DNA from: Zygnema cylindricum
Taxonomy: Eukaryota > Streptophyta > Zygnematophyceae > Zygnematales > Zygnemataceae
Length of the DNA: 27,221 nucleotides
NCBI GenBank assembly: GCA_037447655.1
Contig: JBBHKE010003079.1
Coordinates: forward strand, 75,333 to 102,553
Direction: 5' to 3'
In this document: in pieces, positions 10,391-20,700 of the stretch
Layout of the letters: every line of letters begins with the position of its first letter
How positions within the stretch are numbered: position 1 is the first letter of the stretch
Program-made: the position numbers and the translations under genes
The notes under the pieces: generated by a model
The model's database searches: none
What the model was told of the DNA's origin: nothing
Seen by the model: only the letters and a program-made list of their open reading frames with translations

Positions 10391-10720
10391 TGTCGGTGTG
10401 TGCTTTCACAGTGGAGCTCACGTGAAGTGAGTAACTATCTGCGCGCAGCCATTCTATTTATATGTGGTTTCCTCAGTTTTGTTACAGTAAACCTGCGCCG
10501 GCCGTGTGAATTGTTTTTTTTTTTGATGACGGTCGACGTTCGCAAGCGCGACAGTTTTTTAACCGCCGTTACAATATTTCGCCAGTCAAAGTTGTTCGAC
10601 GGATTGACCGTCAAATCTAAACTTAAAGGTACGTAGCTTGTACGAAACTGTACTTCAAATGTACAATTTCTGACAACTACCTGCGCGCAGCAAAAATCGT
10701 CTCTGCGATTAACAATTCCC
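10391..10720 (-). repeat. Right terminal inverted repeat
   Basis: This is the inverse complement of 8887-9215, with about 23 differences in 330 by hand count. The inward-facing TATA-like sequence is at 10455-10462 on the minus strand. The outer end reads AACAATTCCC on the plus strand. Confidence 0.93.
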
Positions 10721-10778
10721 TATTTGAGATGGTAGACATCCATTAGCAATTCCCTATTTGAGATGGTAGACATCCATT
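10711..10778. repeat. 34-bp tandem duplication spanning the transposon end
   Basis: Positions 10711-10744 and 10745-10778 are identical except at one position (AACAATTCCC against AGCAATTCCC). The unit contains the last ten bases of the right inverted repeat, the 8-bp TATTTGAG and sixteen bases of flank. It therefore carries a third copy of TATTTGAG at 10755-10762. Confidence 0.93.
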
Positions 10779-11414
10779 ATGAGTATCCCTTTTCAGGAAA
10801 CATCCATCCACCGTCAGTTCTTTAAGAGTCCCGCCAGGTGCATTTTACGCATTTTCATTCTCCGTACAATCACATGGAACTGCAACATCCGTTTCGTATC
10901 CATCATCTATGGCCCAAACTGGGCGGGATTTCTTGGCCATTCGCTAGCCTCTCTGCCACGTGTACACCGTCCTTTTGCCGTCGCCTCCTCCTACCTTTCG
11001 TGCCACGTGTGAAAGTGCTCTCACTGGATTTCTGTTGGTTTCCCGTGCGTATTACTGACCTGCCCACTTTTTACTTTCGAACCAGGTCCTGGCCTATTTG
11101 CAGCAGCTGGTACCAAGAGACGCGCTTTATCATTTCCATACCAGCTCCGGACCATTACAAGGCTTGGACGTGTGTGCTCGAACCTTATTCGGAGCTGCTG
11201 TGGCCATGTTCAGATTGGAGCCTTTTTCTCCGTTACTTTATGGGTAATGTTGCTGGTGCTTATCGCTACCCTCGTCGCAGTGAGAAGCAGTCGGCCCTAG
11301 CGCTTAGGGTTTCTTAGCGCTCCAAAGCTTGTACTAAAGCTGAGCGAGTTTGACGGAATACATATAGGAAGCAGGTGTATCCTAATCAGCAGACTAATAG
11401 CCTAAGCAATCAAC
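10779..11414 (+). promoter_or_regulatory. Promoter and 5' leader of the PGLP gene
   Basis: This is the only stretch left between the transposon and the PGLP start codon, so it must hold the core promoter and leader unless a distal first exon exists. It is richer in GC than the surrounding intergenic DNA. It carries two G-boxes and a telo-box-like TTAGGGTTT (11304-11312). I could not identify a convincing TATA box. A long open frame crosses it (10838-11317) but looks fortuitous. Confidence 0.6.
10955..11010. promoter_or_regulatory. Pair of G-boxes (CACGTG)
   Basis: The palindrome CACGTG occurs at 10957-10962 and 11004-11009, both times as TGCCACGTGT, 47 bases apart. G-boxes of this kind bind bZIP (HY5/GBF) and bHLH (PIF) factors and are common in light-regulated plant promoters. 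That suits a gene of photorespiration. The assignment as functional sites is inference. Confidence 0.55.
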
Positions 11415-14400
11415 ATGGCAGCCTCTGCTGCCGTGCAGGCTAGCGCCCTTGGACTGGCGCAAGTACAGCTTGCACCATCAACCTTCAGCAAGCCATGTGG
11501 CGGCAACAGGTAGGAACGAATATTATTACACTTTAGAGCTAATGGCTTACAGTGTCTTGTCGTTGCTGAACGAGCATGGTACAGGTTGAGATTACTGAAA
11601 TTAAGGGACTCTTTCTTATCGTAGTTATATTCAGTGTTATAATCTCTCCTTCTTTACAATGTGATTTTCAATTTATCCCTTTCCGCTCTGACAGCCGTTT
11701 TTATGAGTCTGTTCCTTTGAAGACGCTCTATAATGAAGAAATGACGACCGAACATGTTTCACTCGCAGGAGTTTCATGTTATTAGTGTATCCGTTTATTT
11801 ACAATTTTCAGTCAACTTCTCTACCCATTTTTTCCCTGGAATTTTTCTCGTTAGATAGTCATTATTTAAGTAACAAACAACAAACGTAGAAATAGTGCCG
11901 TGCGCCTTAGTATAAGTTGTGCGTTCTAGGTTTTGTTTATACATCTGACTAGGTTGGATGGTTAATTAGAGTCTTTGGATTTGAATGTTGTTCAGCTTGA
12001 GCCAACATGCTTGCATTTACACAAGTAGCTTTCCCATTATACTGGCGATGGTAGACATTTGCTAATTCATGATTACTCTAACTAAAATGTAATGCACCAA
12101 ATTTTCTCTTAGCAATTTCGTGACATAGTTTCTGTCATTATTTGTACCAGTTAAATTGAATTATACAGAATCTGGATTGGATCCTGTGTTGTTTAGAAAG
12201 TTCTGGCAAGCTTGTGATGTCACCTATGTTGTTCACATATTGCTATCATCACATGTATTTGCAGAGAGCTGGCCTCATTCGTTGGCCTGAAGAGCACATT
12301 ATCATCAAATGTTGCCAAACCTGTTGGCTCAGAGACCTCGCGCAAGTCAGCAACAACTTCTGCTACGTTGATGACTACAAATGGCAGCGTGACAACATGT
12401 AAGCTTTTAGTATTTTTGTAAATCGCTGAAAATTTGGATTTTTTGCTGATTCGCTATCCTGTATTTTGTGTTTCATTTGTGTTGACTTGTTTTTCAATTG
12501 TTTGCAGCGAGTAACTGCTAATCAAGCTACTATGACTCCTATCTGCAGATTCTCAAGCACCTTTGCTGAAGGAACCTGCCAAACTTATTGATAGTGTCGA
12601 GACTTTTGTTCTTGATTGCGATGGTGAGTGTTCATGCCCTTCCTCGTTTTGTACTTGCTTTTTTATAATGTCTTTCGACTGTTCTACATTTTGGTTTAGT
12701 TTCTTTATTGCCTATCTACCAGTTTCTTAATTGAGGGGCTTTTGGTACAGGTGTCATTTGGAAAGGAGATAAACTCATTGATGGAGTTGCTGAGACTGTT
12801 GAGGAGCTTCGTGCTAAGGTGAGCAAATCTTGTAGAAATCTTTCATCGCTTATCTTAATATGAGGATTATGCAATCTGCTCTGCATCCATGTTTTGTAGC
12901 TTAAAATTAAGTTTCTCAGAAGACCTAGGTATTATCCTAGGTGCAGACTTAGGTATTATCGTTAATGTTTTGGTGCCTAAATTACGTTGTTCTGCTTTGA
13001 AGTATGTGTTGCTTGCTCAATTGTGGAGATTTTTCTTCAATCCAACTCGTAATCTGTGAATGTAGGGCAAGCGCCTTGTATTTGTCACCAACAACTCTAC
13101 AAAATCACGGAAGGAGTATGCCAAGAAATTTGCCAGTCTTGGTCTCTATGTATCTCCTGTAAGTTTAAATTCTTTTGTTTAATATGCAAAGAAGTTTTAA
13201 CCTGCGTTTTATTTGGAGCAGCTAGTGCTGTTTCTGTAGCCTCGGTTTTTCCTGCCGGTCTTCCTCGTTGGTACTAATACGCTGCAATTTTTATTTTCGC
13301 GGGTGTTCCGCCCTGATTCATTGCTGGATGCTTGTCGTCGTTATCCCAGAAGAGTAGAGCTGATGAGATGAATTTGTGGCTGCTCTTTGCAGGAGGAGAT
13401 TTTTGCTTCCTCTTTTGCTGCTGCAGCGTTCTTAAAATCTGTTGATTTCCCGTCCTGGAAAACTGTAAGCTTACAAGTTCTGGTCTATGCACAGATGAAG
13501 GTTGGGTTGTTAGAACATAAACGTTTCACTTTTTTGTCTTCTTTTTTTGAAATTTCTGATGTAATTGAAAATGTAAATTTCGCTGGATTCTTTTACTACT
13601 CGTTGTTCTGCTTGCAATGGGAGTTGCATGGTTGCCCAATCATGTATCAATTGTTTTAGATGAACAAAAGAGCTACACCCAATCTTAACGGTGTGCAAAT
13701 TTGCTCCTTTTATTCTGTTGCCCATGCAACGAGTCATGGATTGATGGAAGTTGCCTCTTTGCTACTCAGGTCTATGTGATTGGCGAAGCTGGCATCAAGG
13801 ACGAGCTTGATTTGGTCGGCATCAAAAATTTTGGTGGACCTGTAAGTTTGATGATGCCTTTTGTTGCTATTTTAGCTCTTTTAGAATGAGTGAGTTTTGT
13901 GCTGGTATAGATAGATGTTTGTTTCAAGTTTGTAGTGACCTGAGTTTGCTTTTGTTTCTATGTGCAGGAGGATGCAGACAAGACTATTGATCTCTCTCCT
14001 GGGAGGTATTTGAGTCATGATCAGGGGGTGAGTCTCTTGCCTATCTTTCCAGTTCGCTGGTTCATTGGTTGGTAATTTGTTTCTTGAGGTTGGGTACTGT
14101 TTGTGCATCTTTCATTTTTCCTATTAGTTGACCCCTTCAATAGGATAGCTTTTACAGGCATGTACTAACGTTGCTGTTTTGAAACAGGTTGGTGCTGTTG
14201 TTGTTGGTTTTGATCGCAGCATTAACTACTACAAGATTCAGTAAGATTGCTTCCCTGGTTTTTTCAGAAGCTGCTGTTTGTAGGCATCATCAATGCTGTT
14301 AGGATGATATCGGCAAATTCTGTTTTATTCAAACATTTGTATGAGGTTAACATCTGCTTTTCATCCAATTCGTCATTGTGGAATTACAGACTGATTGTTA

Positions 14401-17400
14401 TGTCATCCACTGTCATGCATTTTTGTTGCATGGCATGTCTATTGCTGGGAAATGGATGCCTTCTTTACAATGCATAACGGATTTTTTTTTTCAGGTATGG
14501 ATCCCTATGCCTTCGTGAGAACAGCGGCTGTCTTTTCATTGCAACCAATACGGATGCTGTTACCCATCTTACCGATGCACAAGAGTGGGCAGGTGAGATT
14601 GTGGATTGACACACCCAAGTATTATCAGGAGTATTGTATGTCTTCCAGGTTGCAATAAGAAATGTTATTAACTTGTTCGTCTTTTAATGCAGGAGGCGGC
14701 TCCATGGTAGGAGCATTGAGGGGAGCTTCCCAGAAGGAACCGAGAGTGGTTGGGAAGCCATCCACCTTCATGCTTGACTACCTCTCCAAGAAGTATGTGT
14801 AGCTCCTCTTTGTTTTTGCTTTCTGAAATTTAAGTGTTGGAGGGAGTTGGGCCTCCCTATTCTGGCTAGAAAAGCTTTTTGAAAGCGGTTGTTTGTCATT
14901 TAGCTGGCCTCTGCTGGAATTGACTTTTTTTCCTCTGTTTTTGGGAAACTGCAGGTTTGGTATTTCCAAATCACAGATTTGCATGGTGGGAGACCGACTA
15001 GACACTGATATTCTCTTTGGCAAGAGAGGAGGAACAAAGACTTTGCTCGTGTTATCAGGTTTGATTTGTGAACTCTAACTTGTAGCTTAGGTGCTTTCCC
15101 ATGGTTCATGTAACACAGTTATAAGGTGCTAAAAGCTAAACATTTTTTTTTTTTTTTAATGTGCAGGCGTAACGTCATTGGCTGATCTCCAGACATCTGA
15201 GGTGCAGCCTGATTTTTATGCAAACAGGCTTAGTGACTTGAGGACTGATGTCGAAGATGAAGTCGAGGAGTACAGCAAAAAGCCTGTTATCCGTGGGAGA
15301 GTTGGCCTTCGAGGGAGAGGTCGTGGTCGTGCCCCAGTCCGGTCCACACCGCGAACAGCTGCTCCCCCTGTTTCATACTATACACCAGTGGCTGAACCTG
15401 AAGTGGAATCAGTGCCCGAACCTGAGCCTATCTATGAGTCTGAGACTTCTTATGAGGTGGAGCGAACACCTCGGGCAGCAGTAGCCCGTCCAGTTCGTGG
15501 CAGAGTTGGCCGCGGGAGGGCCCGTGTTCCAGCAGTGCGCAGTGCATCACGGTCACCATCTCCATCTCGACCTCAAGTGGAGGAGCCTGTTTCTTCCTGG
15601 GATGCCTCTCCTGTAGAGGCACCCAAGCCTGCCGTGAGAAGATTGGCGGTCAGAGGCAGGGCTGGCCGTGGTCGTGGCCCTTCTCGTTCACCAACTCAAA
15701 GAGTTCTTAGGCCGACATCAGCAGTGGAAGAGGTTTTTAGTTCTTTCGAATCTGCCCCTGTTGACCCCCCAACAACTACTCCCAGATCTCGCACACTGGC
15801 AGTGAGAGGAAGGGCTGGCATGCCTGGTCGTGGCCGCCGTTCCCGCTCCCCAATCCGTGCAATTTCCAGGTCGTCTTCACCAGTTGTAGAGGAGAGTTCT
15901 TTTGAAGATTTTGATGCTGCTCCTGAAGCTGCCCCCATTTCAAGGACACGCTCATTGGCAGTGAGAGGAAGAGCTGGAATGCCTGGCCGTGGTCGTGGCC
16001 GTTCACGTTCACCAACTCGTGCCATTTCCAGGTCACCTTCACCATCTCCAGTGGCAGAAGAGACTCCCAGTTTTGATTATTCCACTGTTGAATCTCCTGC
16101 ACCTGCACCTACACCTACACCTTCTGCCAGACTCCGAGCATTGCCTGTAAGAAGAAGGGCTGGCATGCCTGGCCGGAGCCTTAGTCGTGGCCGCTCTCTC
16201 TCTCCACACCGTGCACTGTCACCCTCACCATCTCCTATTTCTTTTGACTATGCTCCTGTTGAGCCTCCTACACCTGTGCCTACACCTTCAAGCAGACCTA
16301 GAGTGTTGCCTGTGAGAGGAAGGGCTGGCATGCCTGGCCGGAGCCGAAGCCGTGGCCGTTCTCTCTCTCCACCTCGTGCAAGGTCACCCTCACCATCTCC
16401 AGCATTCGAAGAAGCTCCTATTTCTTTCGACTATGCTCCTGTTGACCCTCCCACACCTGTGCCTACACCTTCAAGTAGACCTCGGGTATTGCCTGTGAGA
16501 GGAAGGGCTGGCATGCCTGGCCGGAGCCGAAGCCGTGGCCGTTCTCCACCTCGTGCAAGGTCACCCTCACCATCTCCAGCATTCGAAGAAGCTCCTATTT
16601 CTTTTGACTATGCTCCTGTTGACCCTCCCACACCTGTGCGTACACCTTCAAGCAGACCTCGAGCATTGCCTGTGAGAGGAAGGGCTGGCATGCCTGGCAG
16701 GAGCCGAAGCCGTGGCCGTTCTCTCTCTCCAGCCCATGCCCTTGCCAGGTCACCCTCACCACCACCTCCAGTGGTGGAAGAAACTCCCATTACTTTTGAC
16801 TTCACCCCTGATAAACCTCGCGTACCTGCAACCAAACCCCGCACACTGCCTGTGAGAGGAAGGGCTGGCATGCCTGGCCGTGGTCGGGGCCGAACTCGCT
16901 CTCCAACTCGTGCTATTTCCAGGTCACCTGCACCGTCTTCAGTTGTTGAAGAGACCTTTGAAGATGCTCCTGCTGATTTTCCTACACCTTCACCTACAGT
17001 TTCAAGCAGACCACGAGCATTGCCTGTGAGAGGAAGAGCTGGCATCCCTGGTCGTGGCCGTGGCCGATCTCGTTCTCCTGTTCGTGCTATCTCCAGGTCA
17101 CCAGCACCATCACCAGTGGCCGAAGAACCCGCCTCGTTTGAGTATACCCCTGTTGAATCCTCTACTCCCACAGCCACACCCACACCCAGATCCCGTACAG
17201 TGGTGGTGAGAGGAAGAGCTGGCATGCCTGGCCGAGGACGCCGTTCTCGCTCTCCAGTTGCCCGCAGTGTTGCAAGGTCATCTGTTCCAGCGCCAGAACC
17301 TGAGGAACCAGCTCCTATGTGGGAGTCTTCTATCAGTGAGCCTGTTCGTGTAGTGAAGCCCAGAGTCCCTGTAGTTCGTAGGGGCCTGGTGGGACGTGGC

Positions 17401-17724
17401 CGGCCCCGTGTGGCCATTGTCAGGAGGGGGACTGGTTCGAGCACTTCAGCAGCTGCAGTGGAGGAGGCACCTGCTTCTGGAATATCTTTCTGGGATGCTG
17501 CTCCAGTTGCTGCTCCGGTTGCTGCTTCCAACTCAGTAACTCAGGTACGAACAGTGGCTCCCAAGGGAAAGCCTGTTGGCAGGGCAACACGAGGTCGAGT
17601 GGTGCGACTTTTCCGAGTCTCAGCTTCTAAACCTGGTCTCCTTGGTGCAACCCGCAAGGCTGTTTCTAGTGCACCTCTGAGGCCAGTTGCCAGGAAGATG
17701 GCTGGAACTGGTAGCAAAAAGTGA
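11415..17724 (+). CDS. PGLP1: Chloroplast phosphoglycolate phosphatase fused to a long RG/RS repeat tail
   Basis: Coding exons by hand splicing: 11415-11509, 12265-12398, 12549-12623, 12751-12818, 13066-13158, 13393-13464, 13770-13841, 13968-14027, 14188-14240, 14495-14592, 14693-14792, 14955-15058, 15167-17724. All introns are GT-AG and the frame is kept for 1193 codons. The enzyme dephosphorylates 2-phosphoglycolate made by Rubisco oxygenation, in the chloroplast stroma. Residues 1 to about 75 are Ser/Ala-rich and look like a transit peptide. HAD-family motifs follow: nucleophile in VLDCDG (Asp99, Asp101), VTNNS (131-135), Lys295 in VGKPS, and GDRLDTD (319-325). The enzyme part ends near [12 protein letters not shown] (355-366), where plant PGLPs of about 360 residues stop. 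Here an acidic linker and about 810 further repeat residues follow. The start at 11415 has good plant context (CAACATGGC). PGLP identity is very sure; the fused end is strongly supported by the open frame. Confidence 0.93.
15238..17724 (+). repeat. C-terminal repeat extension of PGLP, ~60-residue units
   Basis: This is the part of the last exon after the PGLP fold. Unit starts (VRGRAG-type motif) lie at 15493, 15649, 15802, 15961, 16147, 16312, 16495, 16672, 16852, 17026 and 17206, with degenerate ones at 15286 and 17374. From 15802 on, spacing is 159-186 bases (53-62 residues). Each unit holds a basic block such as [15 protein letters not shown], a Ser-Pro-Arg stretch, an acidic-aromatic motif ([22 protein letters not shown]) and a Pro/Thr spacer. 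No folded domain is visible; the tail should be disordered and strongly basic. The third-codon changes between units show selection or descent as protein. No intron interrupts it. Confidence 0.95.
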
Positions 17725-20700
17725 AATTTGTATGGTTCTGGGTATTTAGAAGGATCTTTCAAATCAGTAGTTTTTTTTTTCTCTTCTTTCCTTCCTGTAC
17801 TCTCCATCTGTTAGTGTGGAGAGTGTTTTCAGTCTCCTGGAAGTTAGTAGGATAAGCAGCATGTGTCCATATTAGTGAGAGCATCTAGTAGTGTTATGAA
17901 GTGTACATGACCAGAGTGTGAAGATGCTCAGGCAGGTTGATTTAAACTCCATTTGTCGTTTTATGTTCTTTTGTAATGGAATCAGTTATGTTTGGTGAAT
18001 GTTTGGATGTTGGTTTTTCAGCAATCATATTGTTGTTTGTGTTTGTAGCATACTTCCATGTTTTAAGTGCTTTCTTGTTAGTTTTTTTGTGGGAGTGATT
18101 GCAGTGAGACATTGGATCACTGTTCAGGTAATCCTGGTGACTGTTATCATTATTTTTCTTTTTTTTTGCCGACTGTGACAGTTTTTGCAGCAATTCCGAG
18201 ACAACCTCTCGCAACTTCTCAAGAAGTTTACTTGAGCCGAGAGTTCTCTACCATGGTCAGTTCCAGATCTGTGTGTGATAAAGGCGTTTTGTTTTCAGTA
18301 AATGTGTGGTACCAAAGATTATCCAATTATCTTAGCCTTGCAATTGCTGTGTATTTCACTTGCTGCACCCAAGGTGAAGCAACTAAAGCGTGGCCCATTT
18401 GTTATGCAGATGTCATCCAAATTTGTGAAGCGAATTGTGGACTGTGAATGCAATGTCAGATCCTAGGCTAGACAAATAGTGAAGATTTAGGGATATTAAT
18501 GGATTATACTTGGATGATTTTGTTTGTTCTTTTACCTGCTTTTCTTTTTGCGGCTAGTAGTTCGAACCACAGTTAAATGGCTTGATTGTGTGTAAAACAA
18601 GCTACTGACTTGTATTAGAGGCTTCAAAGAGCTTTTTAAATTACTTGGATAAAATTGCTCGCTTTTTCTTTTATTTCTTTAGTGCACAGGCTTCAGCGTA
18701 AATGGTCTGATTGTCTGTATAAAACCAGTTTCTTAATTTATGTCAATTTTCAAAGTTACCTTCTCTGAATTTCGATGTGCAGAAAATTCCTTATGTTGAT
18801 GAGTCAAGTCCTCTATATTCTGCTTTATCATTGGCTATTTGTACAGTAATTTCCTGTGTTGTTTGTGCTGTTATGGAAACTAAAATGATAGTTTTTCTGC
18901 CTGCTTCGTTTCTTCCTGGTGTTGTTAAGTTGTGCATTTAGGTCTGGTAGTTGGTGGGATATGTTTTATGTACCGGGAGCTCTCTCTTATTTACAGAAAG
19001 CTTTAGACCCCAAACTTGAAAGATGAGGTTGGGAATGTGGGGGTTTGGGTTTTTTGCAGTAAGGAGTTGATGGCAGGTTATGGGGTGCCAATAGTGGAAG
19101 GTTAATTGTTTGAAATTTTGTATGGTGTGCGGTAAAAACGTTTTAATTGCTGCTGTCTTGTGTTTTGTTCGGTTGGGTGAATTATAAAATGAAGTGTTTG
19201 GATCATTGGGATGGTGGGAATTTTGCTACATATCCCTTACATTGGCGTTTAGCCTTGTTATGGGCAAAACTAAGTCAGATAGTTCAAAACTTCGGTTTGT
19301 TAGGGTTCTGAAAAGGTGATTGGGGATGTTTAATAGTATGTTTTAGAACTTCCTTAGTTCATCCTGTATTGCCTGTGTCAAGCTGGAAGAAGTGCTGGAA
19401 AGAGTTACTTGGTGTTTATTTTGGTCTTATTTTGGCCTTTTTCATGTATTTGGTCTTTAGCCAAGTGATGCTATATTGAGTCTGCTAACATCTGGTGGGT
19501 TATGATGTGGTAATAGTAGATGGTGTTCCAGATTGAAACTTCCATTTATTGTGGTAGCGTGATTTGTTTGCCTGTGTTCTTTACAAAGGGGAAAAATGAA
19601 GTGTTGCAAAGGATTATTCCGACAATAGTTTTGGTCTTGCTTGGGGGTTTGTTTGCTTCTAATTTATGAAGAGCTAGAAAAAAATTGTTAATGCTAACGC
19701 TTCTGAACTGAGATGTTCCGATGTGTTTGAAAATATTTGTTTCTGACTGGTTACATGCAAGCATGGGATATGATATGTGATAAACCTCTCTCAACATCTC
19801 ATAATGTCTCTGGATATATGGGAGGATGAACTCATGCATTGTGATGATGTCGGTGCTAATAACAGGATTCGTAAATTAGTAGAGTCTATCTGTCAAGCTG
19901 AGTTGTCACCAAAGCTGTTGTAAAGATTTCTACTGTATATTATCTTTCAAATCTTAGTGAGCACTCAATTTAAGACTAGGAAGCAGTAGATACTAGTCTA
20001 GAGAGGCAAGATCCTGAAACTGAAAGCCAATAGTATCTTTAATTGATAGTATGTCATGGCAAACCATGTAAATAGAAGTCAGGTGTTTGGTTTCACCTCT
20101 GAAACCAAATACTGAAAAATCAGAAAATATCATGAAAACCAAACAACTAATGAGGACAGGTCGAAGGGCAGAAAATTAGCTTACCATTATTCAAGAAACT
20201 GAAAAATTCCAGATTTTATTTTTTTCATCATATATGCAAATCACAATTTTAGAACTTCAAAAGACCTAATTTTTATTCTCTGTTCCTACCATCTGTATCA
20301 CCCTGACATTTAACCATACATGTAGGTGTATGTAATGATTTATGGTACACTTAGAAGTTGCTTCCGAACAAAACTTAGAAAAAGCATCTCCTTCCAGGGT
20401 TGACCGGTCTTACCATGCCATCAATTATATTTAACAAATCGAATTAGGACAGATGTCATAGTAACAGAGATCCCTTCATTAGCTGAAAAGGTTAACGGAT
20501 TGCGAGCACCTTCCCTCCCATACGAAAAAGCGACCAATATGGATTTGATTTTTAAACCCATTGTTACATCTGACAAAATTGAAAATGGTTCTTTGTTACA
20601 ATTGTCATTTTCCACTGGGAGAAGGAGATTTTCGCAGGCTGTAGTACCGGCCCTTATAAGTAGTAACCACCCTCTACCGAAACACTAGCTGTTAAAAAGG

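Larger units (their letters stand above)
8887..10720. mobile_element. Non-autonomous DNA transposon with long inverted repeats, Mutator-like
   Basis: The element is 1834 bases long. Its ends are inverted repeats of about 330 bases (8887-9215 and 10391-10720), about 93% identical by hand count, with termini GGGAATTG. It is flanked by a perfect 8-bp direct repeat TATTTGAG (8879-8886 and 10721-10728). Long inverted repeats with a duplication of 8-10 bp are typical of Mutator-like elements. The 8-bp duplication also fits hAT elements, but those usually have short ends. The 1175-base interior has no transposase that I recognise, so mobility would depend on an enzyme supplied elsewhere. It sits about 700 bases upstream of the PGLP start codon. 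Confidence 0.9.

Noticed and set aside
9873-10430. Overlapping frames on both strands across the 12-bp array
   Set aside because: They exist because the 12-bp unit has no stops in several frames. No family match, and they run across the transposon interior.
10838-11317. 159-codon plus-strand frame just upstream of PGLP
   Set aside because: It shows no known domain and has unusual composition for a protein. It lies across the G-boxes and the likely transcription start, so it is better read as promoter and leader.
16608-17531. Long minus-strand open frame of 307 codons opposite the PGLP tail, and shorter ones at 15696-16108
   Set aside because: They mirror the repetitive Arg/Ser/Pro codons of the sense strand, which rarely give stops in the antisense. 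No start context, splice signal or family supports them.
18112-18447. 111-codon plus-strand frame downstream of PGLP
   Set aside because: Low-complexity start, no domain, and a position in the probable 3' UTR.
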